A program made the position numbers and the translations under genes. The notes under the pieces are model-generated. The model searched no databases. It saw only the letters and a list, made by a program, of their open reading frames with translations, and was not told the origin of the DNA. Shown here one piece after another: positions 34,811-49,800 of a stretch of 64,000 nt of DNA (position 1 is its first letter; each line of letters begins with the position of its first letter). The stretch comes from Diplolepis rosae (Eukaryota > Arthropoda > Insecta > Hymenoptera > Diplolepididae): assembly GCA_030998225.1 (NCBI GenBank), contig JAPYXD010000686.1, positions 558,001-622,000 on the forward strand, read 5' to 3'.

Positions 34811-37800
34811 GTAAAAACACAATTTTTCTCCGTGTTATCTTTGTCTATATTTCCATTAAAAGACCTGTGCTTCTTTTTCGTCTTGTTTTTGTTTGTGCTC
34901 GCTCCTCAAAGTCCAGGAGCAGATTAAATTAAAATACATTTTTCAAAAATAATTCACGGAATTATGAAAGATTGTTTTTGGCTAGAAATTTTTACAATCA
35001 AGAATATAATCAAGGAATTTGTTTCTAGATTTGTAGATTTCAATAAAATGTATTACTCAATAACAAAAAATATTGACACAAATTCATTTCTAATATTAAT
35101 AATGTTATGTCGGGAATATAAGTGTATCTGAAACGAGTGAACGAACACAGAGTTCCAGAGTTCCAGAGTTAACGTAAAAGGTAAGTTTTAAATATTTTTT
35201 TAAATTGATATATAAATATAAATGATATATCTTAAAAATATTGCGGAGCTTCAAATGTTATTTAATGTAATATTAATAAATTAAAATTAATTAGGTGAGT
35301 TTGACCGATCGAAAGACCTGGGCTCGAATCCCAGCGAAGTCGAAAGCGTCTTTTTTTCCACAGAAAGATTTCCAAATTCTTTAAATATTATTAATCAATT
35401 TTTTACAATCAACTCGCTGTTTTACGTACAAAGGGCATAGCCGAGTTTCCATATGAAATTGGCCTTAAAGCCAAATCAAATTTCGCATTAACCAAATGGA
35501 AGGGGTTGGGCAAGAGATTGTATATTTTTACCGATTTTTTTATGGATAATTCGCGATGCAAAAAATTGTGAAAATTTTTGCACGCAATTTTGTTCATGTT
35601 TTGAAATGCGCGACCACTCTTTTGAATTATTCTATTCATTAGTTACCTACCGATGATTGAAACAGAATTTTTGCAGATTTTTGCAAGGTTCAAGTATAGG
35701 TAATGCATTTTTATTTATTCTCAAATTTATCAATTTAAAGCATTAATTAATCTTTCTCTTCTGTTTTGCAGTATGCTCTTAGCCATCAATCCCATCCAAG
35801 GACACAAAAGAATTGGAAAGTACCAAAAATTAGCCAGAGATGCCAAGGCAGGGAAATTAATAGAAAATGTTGTAGGCTTCAGCAACAATTTATAATTTGA
35901 TTTTTATTGTCAATAATAATAATATCTATATTTAAAGAATTTGAAAATCCTTCTGTGGAAAAAAGACGCTTTCGACTTTAATTTGAAATAAGATGTATAA
36001 GTAAACAAAATAAACTTTGTAATTTATAAAAAAATTCATTAAATCCCTATTTTTATTTCCCACATAAATTATAGAGGATATTTTTTTAAAGATATTTGGA
36101 AAATTTCCTAAGTTTATGTAAAATATTTCCCAAAATATATTAAGGGAAGTTTCACAATATTTTTTGAAAATTCCCAATTTTTAAGAAATATTCCCCAAAT
36201 ATTTTGGGAAATTTCCAATCTGGGGAATATTCCCGAAAAACACGTGGAGTAAATTTCCACAATACTTTTGGAAAATTCCCAATTTTTAGAAAATATTCCC
36301 CAAATATTTTGAAAATTCCCAGTTTTTGAGGAATAGCCCCCAAAAATATGTAGAGGAAATTTCCACAATAATTTTGGAAAATTCCCAATTATTAGGAAAT
36401 ATTCTCCAAATATTTAGGAAAATTCCTAATTTTTGGGGAATATTCCCCCAAAATATGTGGAGGAAGTTTCCACAATATTTTTGGAAATTCTCAATTTTTA
36501 GGAAATATTCCCCAAATAATTTGGGAAAAATATTCCCCAAAATATTGTTACGTCAGAAACGTAACATTTCTCTTCTTAAAAGATTCCTCGTTTTATGTAA
36601 GGATCGAAAAGGATCCTCTCTAAGGGATGAGGAGAAGTCAGTGATTGAGAATGGTTATTGATATAAAGTATGTTTATTGACAATCAAATTGAGAAACGAA
36701 TAAGCATCATGGAATTGGAAATCGAATTGAAATTTAGATGTACCGTTGTAATTACCCCGAGTGAAATTTGCTTGATGATTTGTTGAGTCCAGTGGAGCGA
36801 ATGTGGTAAGTTGAGTCTTCGTTGAAATCTTTGCGATAGTACTTGTTTGATGAGAAATTCGTAGTTCAGGCGGTTGATCTAGTTGATTCTTGATCCCAAG
36901 TTTAGAGAGGATTTGGAAGGCTATTCCCCTTTACTTTCTAATGTCGTTGAACTCTTCGTCGAGTAAGAATTCGTCTGAGTAGCGGTAAAATCTGATGAGG
37001 CTGGACTGAACTCGTAGTGTGGAGATAATGAAGCTGGAACAGGTTGAACTGAACTCGCCGTGTAGAGATAATGATACTGGACTGGACTCGCGTTGGTTAC
37101 ATTGTAAAAATCGGATGTCGACTGACTGACTGAACTGAGTTCGCGTTGGTTACATTGTAGAAATTGGATGTCGGCTAAGTGACTGAACTGATCTCTATTG
37201 GAACTTTCGCTTTTTATAGAACTTTGAAAGGTCACCTATGGTGGGAGTAAAAACCAAGGTGTACCACCTTTGGTATTAAGATCGGATGAGTTGCCCTCTC
37301 TGATGACTCGTGCTCCAATGAAATTTATTACCTGGCACTAATGTCGCAGTCTATTTTATCTGTTATTCGATTCTGACCAAAAGGTCAAATACTGTGGAAG
37401 TAAGAACAAGGTGTATCATCTTTTCCATATTTTGTATTTAAGATCGGATGAGTTGCCTTCTCTGATCACTTATGCTTTGATTAAATTTACTACCCGGCAT
37501 TAGTGTCATAGTCAAATATATCAAGTCTATTTCATCTGTTATTCGATTCTAACGAAAAGGTCAACTACTGTGGAAGTAAAAACAAGGTGTACGATCTTTT
37601 CCATATTTTGGTGTTGAAGCTTTAAGTCGAATGAGTTGCCTTCACTGATGAGTCACGTTCCGATGAAATTTATTATTTGGCGTTAATGTCACAGCCAAAT
37701 ATATCTATTTAGATTTTCCTTTCGATTTTAACGATCTTCTTATTTCTTGTTAGATCTTACTGTTGAGTGGATATAATCAAGGACGTGGTAATGTTGCCTT

Positions 37801-40800
37801 GATCCCTTCATTGGTTCCTTAATTTGTTTCTTAATTTGTTTATTACTCTAGGTGGTAGAGTCGCGGGACGTGACAATATGTTGCGGAAAATTTCCCCAAT
37901 TGTATTGGGGAAAATTCACTAATTTTGGTGTAATTTTCGTTATTAACATTTTGGGGAATTGTCCCTAAAATTTTTTTTACAGTGTAGTTATTAGCCTAAA
38001 ATTATTGTTATATTACTTATATAATCACATGTGTTATATTTCTACATTCTGGTTTATATTATATTGTATTAGATTATTAATCTAAATAATAAAAACTAAC
38101 GCGTGAATATCTGTACGAATTCATATAATCCTACATTTTGGCTTGTATAAATTCTAAATTATACTATATTATGTTTCAAATATATATATATATATATATT
38201 AGAACTACGAAACAACGCCAATTCTTCAAAATTCTCATTTATATTGTTTCTAAATAAATGTAAACTGTAGGAAAATATTATAAATTGGCACAGGATTGGG
38301 ATGACTGGAAAGTAAAAGCAAGAAGAAGAAAAGAATACATTAAAATTAGACTCAAAACATGGAAAATCTCTGAAATACAAGTATCAATGATGTTTAGTTT
38401 TTTCAAAGTTTCCATATAGTTTCCACCTAGTTTTTTATATACTTTCCCCTATATCCCCTTCCGAATTTCCTATTTATGTTTTGTTAAACGTATAAGTACT
38501 ACGGTGATTTTCTATAAACACTATAAACTATAAATACTATAAACTAACTTGGATAGCTGCAAGTTACCATAGCCAGTGCAAACGATATTTCTGAAAAGGA
38601 TCTGAACCATTGTTTTTTCTAACTATGAAAAATATTTAAGATGTCAGCGTCCAGAATTAATAATCAAGGGAATCGATTTAATTATTTTATATCGATATTT
38701 GCTTTATTGGTGTCATGAAATATGATAAAAAAATTTCAACTATGTCAGAAATAACCATTTCATCACAAACTTCACTTGGCAACAGGTAATAACAAGTAGG
38801 CTACCAAGTAGTTAGACAATCGGTAATTGCAAAATTACCGGTAAGCATGAATTCCTTCCAAAAATCAGGCCACCCAGAAAAATTCCAAAATCATCAAGAT
38901 GCCCCACCTAAGCATCATCGATACAAGTCTATAAAACGAATCAATTAGAAATCAAAATTCGCAGTTACTCCAGAATCCTGGTACTAACCAGAACTACTCG
39001 GACAGTAGAGAATGTGCTTTTCTTTACTTTGTCTGTCCCCGTTTCGGAACAAGTACGTCCTATCACTTGGATAGTTGACTTAGATTCGTAAAAAGACCTA
39101 GCCAGGACTACAAATTGGGGATTGTACTTGGGCGGACGTAAATACTTCTAAAATCGTTCCTCCGACAAAAGCCGTTCTCGGGGTTGTCGCGCTAAAAAAT
39201 TATACAAGTAAAATTTTTACCACTACGCTTCGCGCTGAAATAATGTTTTGAGTGCGTCTGTGATCGGTTAGCCGCGAGAGTTAACTGTGCGTGTATAGCC
39301 TGGAAAACCTAACTAGTTAAATACTAACTAGCTAAGGAAATCTACATCTCGTCGAGTCTCAAAACGACGAGGAGTTATTTCCTTATAACCAGAAATAGGT
39401 TTATTGTGAGACAGGAGTGGCGAAGGACAGGCTATTTAAAAGTACTGCCTCCCTTCTAGTTCAAAGCTATCCATTTCTTTCTCACCTTAAAGCTATAAAG
39501 TTGAAGTAAAGAAAAAGGGTGTGTGCGCGACTGAGTCGTGTAAGGACAAGAGTGTTTCCGTTTTGGAACCACGGCAATATTAAATCGAATTTTGCCCGGA
39601 TCTCCAGGACTTCAGCAGCCATAACGTATTCTCCTTCTTTGACTTTGCTCCCAGGACATCCGGTAGGATTTAGAAACTAGAAAAAAACCAAGAAGGCGGT
39701 TACGTATACTTTGCATTGTTCTAATTTACTTTTTCCGTTTTAACTCATGTAAAAATGTTCACATCGGTTTGGTTGTTTTATTTTCCTTAAAAATAAATTC
39801 TCTCCTTTTATGTATATGAATTTTAGCAGCTTGATTCAAACTTATTTGAATTTATTTTTATTTCTTTCGTTCAAAATTAAAAAAGATAAGCGTAGGCGTG
39901 TAGAATACACTCTCAGTCCGAGAGTAGAAGTCCAACGACCCCACATAATAATAAACGAATTTAGCTAATATTTATATCAACTAAATTCGTCAGTTTGGAC
40001 GACCTCCGCGTACTTATTATACTAATGAATAAAATATGGTATATTAAGGGTAATTATTTTTTTAATACTTTTTATGCATTTAATTTAATTTAATAATAGC
40101 CGTACGTAACACATAATTATGCCAAAATATTATTTATTAACATCCATTTTTATAATTAACCATTAATCGGAACTTTCAATGTTAATTCAAAAAAATAGAT
40201 TTGTTTACATTAAAAAAAAAATTGAATCGACAAAACTTTCTTTAATTCAAAGAAATTTTTTCTTTGACCTTATATCAAAGAAATTTTTCTTTGATTCAAA
40301 GAAACTGTTTTCTGGGTGAGTGATGTTTATCGTAAAGGCATGCAAAACATCACGACGTCTCACACATCTAATGAACGAAGATGTTTTTACAGAAGGAATA
40401 GTGAAAAATTAAGTAATTCAAGATTTAAATGCGTGTTTTTTCCACCAGACGTCTGCAGCGAATTCCGAAAATAAAATTCCCTCAGATCGGCGCTCGTTTT
40501 TTTCTAAAATCATACGATTGTTTTCTGAGACATAGCTTGTGACGAAGCTTCATGTCTTACTGAATTAAGGGGACAGTCCTCTCAAGAGGTCTAAAAAAAT
40601 CGTGTTTTTTTCTGCCTAATCGATTAGGCAACTATTCGAGATTATGTGTGAAAAATTTTAGCTCGAAATTCGAAGTATTTCGGGAGATACACGGAAATTC
40701 AGTCGGTCACGTACATTACGTACGTACGTACATTACGAAATCTAAAGTGCGTTTTCTCAAAACAATGTTTTTACACTTTGCGGGAAAGATAACTAAAAAA

Positions 40801-43800
40801 GTTCCTGAACGATTTTCTTAAACCAACGTTTTTTTGTTCAGCATAAAAAGCTACTCTATGTGAACTACGGATTTTAAGAAATTCCGATTTTTAATACCTT
40901 TTTTGTGAACAAATTACTAAGAAAAAAAGTCACTTTTTTTTAAATCATAATTTTTCGTCCAAATTTTCGTAGTTGACATATAACAAATAAGTCTAACGAA
41001 AAAAACAAAAAAAACAATTTCGATTTCAGTTGAAAATAACGGCTGTTATAGTTCCCGCGGTTTGACTCCGACCGTGTCGAGACGCTGCCGCAAAACGTGG
41101 ATTACTCGGCCATTTGAAATTTTTCGGATGTAATTTTTTTTTGTTAATAAAGTCTAGAATATGACTAAAACATATCCCAAAGTTCTTATGTCTCCGATGT
41201 TTCTTTCTGTGAGAAAAAAAAATCAGGAAAAAACGCTTTTTTTTGGTCTCTTGAGGGGACTGTCCCCTTAAAAAATTTGCTGGCGTGAAAAGGAGAGTTA
41301 TTGTTAGTTGCGAGTATTTTTTTTATTTTAAGATTTCTGCTGTTTTTTATAAACCTCTTGTTTAAAAAAAAAGGTACAAGAGGCTGAAATTAGGATCACA
41401 ACTTTCTTTTTAGAACACAACCTTTTATTTGTGATAAATAATGCAAATAACGTAGTTTGTGCGGCTGGAACTAATCGCAAGAGGGATATTTGGTGCAAGC
41501 AACCATTTTCAGCTTGCCCAAACGAAAAAATTCACAATTAATTAATTAATGTAGATTCTTCAGATTGTTCTGCTGATAAGATCTTCAGTGCATACGAGGG
41601 AGCTTTTGTGAGGAAAAAATCCCTGTATCTGATGTGATTGGTATGTCTTGCGATCATGCTCAAGTAATGGTTGGCAAGACATTTTCTTTCCAAACAAAAT
41701 TAAAGGAAAAAAGTCCACGTCTCATGGCCGTTGAATATATACAGGGTGCGCCATTTAGACCTTCGGTATTTCAACATTGAATAACTATGACACTTTTTAG
41801 CCAATTTTGGCAAATGAGCAAGATTTGTTCAGGATATACTTTACCATTTATTTCAAATCAGTTTTAGAACACAACGTCGATTAAATGACCACCTCCATTC
41901 GATACACAAAAAACAGCTCTTTTTCGCGGATTCTGCATAACGTTGGCCAGCATTTCGGGCGTTATAGCAGCTATTTCGGCTCGTATATTACATTTAAGTT
42001 CGTCAATTGTCTTTGGCTTGCTGGCATAAACTTTGCGTTTTAAATAACCCCAAAGAAAAAAGTCAGGTACAGTTAAATCCGGAGAACAAGGAGACCACTC
42101 CAAATCGCTATTTTTCGACAAAACGTGACCCGGGAACTTGTGCTGTAAGAACGATTGTTTTCAATGTAAAACGCTATAATTTCAGCGCGTTCTTTCGGTG
42201 TGTATTGACTCATAGCTAAAATGGTACTGAATGACGTTTCAGAATCGTGCTCATTTATCAAAATCGGCTGAAAAACAACAGATTATTCTTCTTCTTCTTC
42301 TTGTTTGTGGCTTCTTGCTGAAAAAAAATTTAAAAAATTAAAAAAATTAAAAAAAATTAAATCAAAGGAAACTTACAGGCATGAGATGTTAATCAGCTAT
42401 ACCCGGTCCGTACAAGAATATTCTCAGATAATAATTCTAACGATTGAAGCAACAACAAAAAAATCGATTTTTTGAAGCTGACTGATGAGGAGACCCCCTT
42501 AAGCCAGATTTATTTTTCAAAATCATGAGGAACGTTAATTTCTCAGATTGAAATAACCAAGTGGAGCTTGAGGACTTAGATGTACGAGATGTAGCAAAAT
42601 CCTACCTAGATCTGGAGTTTTGTGTAGGAACAATAGGGAAAGAACAGATTGATGAATTCCGTCGCAATTGCTTGGAGTTTTATGTAACTGCCAGCAATAA
42701 AATCCGTAATCGTCTTCGTTTTGATGAAGAGTTTTTGTCTTGCGTTTCGACTTTTCGAGAAAAATTTGCATTCCATACTGAAAGGGAAAAGTCATTTCGA
42801 AGAGTGTGAAAAGAATGTCAGGCACTAGGGCCATTCAATAAAACTGAGATGTTTAAAGAATGGCAGTCTCTGTTGTAACTCAGTCCTCAACTGAAGGAGC
42901 AATGGTCTAAATTGTCTTTTGACGATATGTGATATGTCAATTCCGTCTTTGTTACTCGTTCAGCTTTGAAGGCACGAAATGAGACCGCGTAAACAACAAC
43001 TGTCACAGAGAAACATTTTGCGTACATGAAATCTGCAAGTTTATATAAGTCCCCTGAAATAAAAAATTTGAAAAGTGGGTTAAATTTCTTTGCGTTTCAA
43101 GAATAGGATCAATTCATTTGATATTTGGTGTAGTTAGGAAAACGAGATATTTGAGAGGCAAGGGGACTCACTGTAATCAAGCACCCCAATATATATGTAA
43201 TGTTGTATTTTGTTCTCCTGGTTCGATTTTTTTGCTTCTGCCCAATAAGCCAATATACTTTTATTTAGTTTAGTTTGGAAAACGTGAGTGGCAAGGGGAC
43301 TCAATTGATCAAGCACCCAAAGATATATACGTTGTTTTTGTTTCAGAGATTAGTCTTCTAGACCGTGGATTTGAAAATAACCTTGTTTTTGTAAAAAATC
43401 CTTCGCTTATTAGATGAAATTATATATTTGAATCAAAGGGAAATTCCTTTGATATACGGTCAAAGAAAAAAATTCTTTGAATTAAAGAAATTTTTGTTAA
43501 TTCAAAATTTTTTTTTAACGTAAAAAAATATATTTCTTTGAATTAACATTGATAGTTCCAATTAATTGTGAATTATAAAAATGGATGTTAATAAATAATA
43601 TTTTGGCATAATTATGAAAAAAAATTATCAGAGAATTGAATTAATAAAGCTTTTAATTAATGTAACAGGAAAAAAGATAATTAGTGAGTATCGAGAACGC
43701 AACTATCCAGTTACAAAGCCAGAGTGTTATCATTATGCTAACCTGACATATGTTTACTATAGTAAAATCGCGAAGCATAAAAGCTACAAGAATTTTTTCT

Positions 43801-46800
43801 CGAAACTGACTGAGAAGAAAATCATGCTTCTTTGAAAAATTACAAGTTAGTTAATACTTTTTAATTAAGGAAAATATAAGTTAAAACAAAAATTTACAAT
43901 TCATGTACCTCCCTTGTTAATTTTTTAGACTGTTGACTAAACCTCCAAATGGTACAATGCGCAATTCTGATGTATTTCCATATATTGTGGTTCAAGAAAT
44001 AAAATTTATTTGTACATATTTTCATTACCTTTATAACACAACAATAGTATTTATTTAAATAAACTATAGAGTAAAGAAATCTCTAATTGGAAAAAATTCA
44101 TCATTAGAAATAATAAAATTGTCATTATTTGAAGTTTGACGACATTTAAGTACCATGTTTTACCCTAGGGCAGAATTCAGGAAAATAATTCCAAAAATAT
44201 CTTAATTAGTTAGCAAAATATTATGAAAGACTTACCTTAGAAATGTTACTAAAAAGTTTTTAGAATATCAATTATTTTTAGAATTATTAATATTATTTAA
44301 AAATATTTAAATTCGAAGTCTTTTGTAATATGTTTTCACAAAATTAATATTTTGCTTTTAACTTGGGTTTATTCAAAGAAAAATTGTATTAACTTTCATT
44401 CATGCACCAGGAAAATTTAATTAAGATTTTAATATGAAAATTGAGTTACTTTAACAATAGATTCACCAATAGGTGTACCTTTAATTTCTAATAGTAGTGT
44501 GTGTATATGTGTATAGGTATAAGTGAAACAACGTGCCGAGATTAGTTCCGTCGCTTCAAAGACGGTGATGACGATTTTGACGACCGTCCGCGTGAAGGAA
44601 GGCCAAAAAACTTCGAAAACGCTGATGTTATTTATTATGAGCTGCTGAAACCGAACGAAACCACCACTGGAAAATGGTATCCAACGCAATTGATTCATTT
44701 AAGCCGAGCACTGCGCGAAAAACAGCCACAATATGAGCAGAGGCACGAAAAACTGATTCTTCAGCATGACAACGCTCGGCCTCACGTTGCCAAATCCGTT
44801 AAAACCTACCTGGAAACGCTAAATGGGAAGCTCTGCCCCACTCGCTGTATTCCTCAGATACTGCACCGTCTGAATATCACTTATTCCGGTTGATGTCACA
44901 TGGTCTGGCTGATCAGCAGTTCCGCTCATATGAAGACGTCGAAAAATGGCTTGATTCGTGGATGGCCTCAAAAGATGAACACTTTTACCGTAACGGTATT
45001 CGAGTTCTACCAGAAAGTTGGACAAAAGTTATATCCAATAATGGGCAATACGTTGAATGATTAATTTGTGACCATTTTTTCACAATAAAGTTGCATTTTT
45101 ATCAAAAAAAAAAACAGGGGGAACTAAGTTGCGCACCTAATATGTAGGTGTATATGCAGTGTTTGAATATTCAAAGAATACCTAAAGTAAAGGGTTTTCC
45201 AATAGGGACATAACAATTTTATCTATGAATAAAACACAGAAATATTTGAGATATTGAGTTCAAATTTATTGTGGGTGTAGTGCAAGCATTACATTTTATG
45301 AATGAAATTCGATATCGGCCATATGACCACCACGAGCCCGTTTACAGCGGTCGATTCTTTGGACCCAATTTTCCACCACTCTGGCACACATTTCGACCGG
45401 AACGTTGGCAATTTCACGTTGGATGTTGTCTTTGAGGTCATCTAAAGTTGCTGGCTTGTTGACATAGACCAGTGACTTGATATGGCCCCATAAAAAGGAA
45501 TCCAATGGCGTTAGATCGCATGAACGATGCTGCCATTCGGTCGGACCATTTCTCGAGATAACACGTTCACCGAATTTGCCTTTCAATAAATCGATTGTGA
45601 CGCGTGCTGTGTGGCTAGTGGCACCGTCTTGTTGAAACCACATATCGTTGATGTCAAGTTCATCCAATTCTGGCCACAAATAATCTTCCAACATAGCACG
45701 ATAGCGCTCTCCATTGACGGTAACATGACGGTCGTTTTCATCCACGAAAAAATACAGCCCAATCACACCTCCGGCATGAAAACCGCACTAAACAGTCACT
45801 TTTTGCGGATGCAATGGTGTCTCAAGAAGCACATTTGGGTTTGTTGCTGACCAATAACGCATATTTTGCTTATTAACAAAGCCATTGAGCCAGAAATGAG
45901 CTTCATCGCTGAAATTCTTCATTTTCTTCAAGCTTTGCCAGAGCCCAATTGGAGAAGTTTCGGCGTTTCAAATGATCAAGTGGCTTTAGTTCTTGAATCA
46001 ATTTAATCTTGAAAGCATGTAGGCCAAGATCTTTTCGCATAATACGCCACAGTGTCGTTTCAGCAATGCCCAATTCTTGAGAACAACGTGGAATCGACTG
46101 ATTTGCCTCATTTTGAATCGATGCACTTACGGCTGCGATTATTTCTTCGCTTCGAGCAATACGACGTCTTTTTGGCACCGGGACGTCCAATAGTGTAAAT
46201 TTGGTCTCGAATTTATCCACTATAGCACGCACAGCCTGTCGGGTGAGACGATTATTACGGCCGAAAATTGGAGTAAGCGCTCTACAAGTTGCGACCACCG
46301 ACTCAGAATTTTGGTAGTCATTTTTAATCATTTCCAAACGATGCTGGTTTGTGAACTTTACCATGATGAGAATGTTGACTTTAACTAACTTTTTGTCATT
46401 GACAGTTCGTTAAAAAAGTTGAAGGGTGCATTCATATAAAGATGCGAAATTGTTATGTCCCCATTGGAAAACCCTTTATATCTAAATTATCACACGAAAT
46501 AGCACAATAACTTTCTTTGGTATGGAGCTAAATTGACAAATATCATAATAATGAAATAATTGAAAAATACTTTTAGAATACGTAATATTTTTTACATGAC
46601 TTGTTGATATAAAAATTAAGACATTTCAATTATAGCTAAATCTACAGGTGAAGCTGTGATTTTCGAAGGTAGTGTATATATTGTAATTGTCATGTAAAAG
46701 TTGTTACGTTTATACATAATATTTTATTTGAGAGACATATTTTTCAATTTTATTGAATGTTAGAGAAATTGCAAGGTGTAATTTTGTATGCAAATTTAGA

Positions 46801-49800
46801 TATAACTTTGGTTTCTTGAATACTGAATCCTTTTATGCGCAGTTATATAATGAAATTCAAATTCAAAAAGTATTATGTATTTCAAAAACTCTTCAAAAAA
46901 CTTTTTAAAGTGTTTCGTGCGAATGAATTTTTTTTTTAATGTCGCCTTATACCAGACAAACCCTCCTGTATAATTTCGTATTTGAATTAAGATATAATTC
47001 ACGTATGGTTTGAATATTCAAACACTTCATTCTTTAAAATTATATCTCGTATTTTATCATATCTTGAAATAAAATACTCTCCACATCATTTTCTAATCGA
47101 AGCAGTTAATTTACAAAGATAAAAAATATTTACATTAATATTTTGTTTTGAAACTATAAACATTTATTGACTTTAAATTCCACTAAAAAATAATTTTTTA
47201 GGTGTTTTAATCATTCTCGAATTTAAAAAATGCATATACACTGGATCTATCGATGGTCCGTTCCGTTGCGCCTTATATACGAGTACATGCTGAGGCACAT
47301 AAAGTGTTACAGAGCGATAGCACTCAAACTATTGATCATACCCAAAAATGTTTAAGGCAAAAGTTTCAGTGTTCGAGAAGGCCGTCATACTCCACCACCC
47401 TATTTTTTCATCCATGGAGGTGCTGAAGCTACGTCAAGGTCAACTCCTCTTTTTCAAATAGAACCATGTATTTTTTTCGATGAAATTATTAGCGATTTTA
47501 AGACGAATTCAGCGACCTACAGTATAAGGTCATTCTAGTCACGCAAAGTATGAAAATAGTCGATAAATCAAAACATATCGGAATAATCACTTTCAAAAGA
47601 TCAATTCATTTGAATCAAAAGATTCAAAAGATACTCGAAGTGATGACCCTCGACTTGCAAGCACTTGTTGATTCGCTGATAAAAAGACCGTCTAACTTCA
47701 GCCGACATTTGTGGTGTAATTTCGGTACATGCTGGGCTGATTTTTTCTTTCATGTCGTTGGGCGTGGTAGGTGCTACCGCCAAAACGCGTTCTTTGAAAA
47801 AAGCCCATAAAAAGTAATCTGGTTTTGCAGAAAGTTTGTGTAAACCTGACCAGTCAAGCGACCTTCAAAAGAATATGGACCAATGACGTGGTCGCCGACA
47901 CTGTCGCACCAACTATTAAGGGACAACGGATGTTGAAATGGTACTGTTCTCATCTATCGAGGATTCTCATTCGCCCAATAATGCATATCACGCCTATTCA
48001 CATTTCCCATATTTGCGAAGTTAGCTTGATCAGAAAAAAGCACATGACTCAAAAATGAGTATCTGTGCGCATTTTTTTACGAATCCAATTACGGAAATTG
48101 ACGCGTTTTAAGAAATCATTGCCGTACAGATCCTGATGCAATGACATACGACACGGATGGAACTTGTGTTGATGTAAGATTCCTAATACAGATCGCTGAC
48201 TAATTCCACTCTTCTTTTCCATTTGCCTGCTACTTGGCTGTGTATTTAGTACAGCAAAAGCTAAGATAGCAGCCGCATTATTTTCATTAACAATTGGTCG
48301 ACGCTCGTGCGGTTTTTTTCCCTATCCGGATAACGAGCCGCATACAAATCTTGGGCATTTCTGTAATGTTTACGGTATTCCATCAGCACCATCAACATAT
48401 AAAAATACTTGGAAATCGTTCATTTTCGCGTTCCGATGTACTCACGTTAGAAGGTAATGCGTGACCAGGGCAGGTCGACCTCTAATGTATTGGGTGTCCC
48501 CGTAGGATAGTTCATGTGCGGTGGTGTACGCGGCGCTAGTTGTCGGAAGCGGGCGGAGTGCGGCAAAGGGAACGGCTTCGTATGAGTTCCGCCATTGTTG
48601 TATACATGTATCAACAATTCGTACGCGATCGCGCTTTATAATCATTTAAAATGAATTCGAAGTACGAAATTCAGTGTGCTGTGAGTGGGTGTACCTCCAA
48701 AAGGGGTCGGAAGAACAATGTGTCAATTCATCGGTTTCCGAAGAAAGAAAATGCCGGACAATGATGGACAGAAGCATGCTCAAATCCCTACTTGTCGAGG
48801 TTAGGATACCTCGAAGTACTAGAAAGACAATTTTTTATTTGTCATCGACATTTTTCCGACGTTAAATTTACCGTCGTGTAGTGATGTGTCGAATGGAAGT
48901 GATGTGAACATTAAACCGGCGAGTGTTTCTTCCCCATCAGAATTCGAAATTTTTATTCCCGAAGTAGAAAAACCTGCAGAAGGCACACGAGACTTTGAAG
49001 AAAGTAGCGTGCAGTTTGCACACGTAAGTAACAATATTTTTAATTTCATACGATATTGTATATAATTTCAAACTTTTCGACTCTGATCAGAGTCCTCATT
49101 AGTGATCTTTATTTCTAAAATTTTAAGTGCAATAAATAAAATATTACATATATGAGCCCTATTTCGAAGTAAACTTTGAAAATGTGAAAAAATGTAAAAA
49201 TCGTAAGAAAATTTACATAAAATAGTACAAGAAACTTCGATGAAGTATCTAAAACTTCCTTAGGAATGACAATAAAATTCTAGCACGTAATTTTGAGATA
49301 GCAAACTAAAAAAGTAGTATATACACTACCGGTCAAAATTATTTATTCACCTGCTGTGTTAGCTATTCTCAAAGTGTCTTAATTTTTATAATTATTTAAA
49401 TTTTGCATCTACTGAGCCCAAGTTGAAGGCAAAATGATAATTTTATAATAATATATTGCAAAAAACGTCAAATTTCGATCTTTTTGAATAAATATTAATA
49501 ACACTGAAATTAATTAAGACCTTTAAACGTTTCTGGTCTCATTTTGAAGGTTACTCTTCATAGTATTTTGCTAACTTATCAAGATATTTTTAGAATTTTT
49601 CTTTTGGATTCTACCCTGGGGACAAACATGGTACAAACATGTCAAAAATTTTCAAATGAAGAAAGTAATCTATAAATTTTATTAAAATATGATGCACATT
49701 GGTTTTTAAAAATTTCTTGTAAGTAGCTACACATTTTTAAAATTTGATGACCTTTTTGTATCATTTTTGACGCCGGGTAGAATCCAGGAAAAAAAATCTG

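Larger units (their letters stand above)
40112..43616. mobile_element. Inverted arms enclosing a composite of nested elements
   Basis: About 200 bp at 40112-40320 and 43425-43616 are inverted copies (CATAATTATGCCAAAATATT outermost; ATTCAAAGAAATTTTT-type sequence inside). Between them lie a piggyBac-type MITE, a hAT-like pseudogene and a mariner relative. Whether it is one element or two copies in opposite orientation cannot be decided. Confidence 0.6.

Noticed and set aside
35318..35334. Possible tRNA gene
   Set aside because: Only the T-arm is convincing; acceptor, D and anticodon arms cannot be formed.
36921..37235. 104-codon Ser-rich ORF
   Set aside because: Lies wholly within the solo LTR and results from its repeats.
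43614..43835. 73-codon plus-strand ORF
   Set aside because: AT-rich, no recognisable motif and no splice context.
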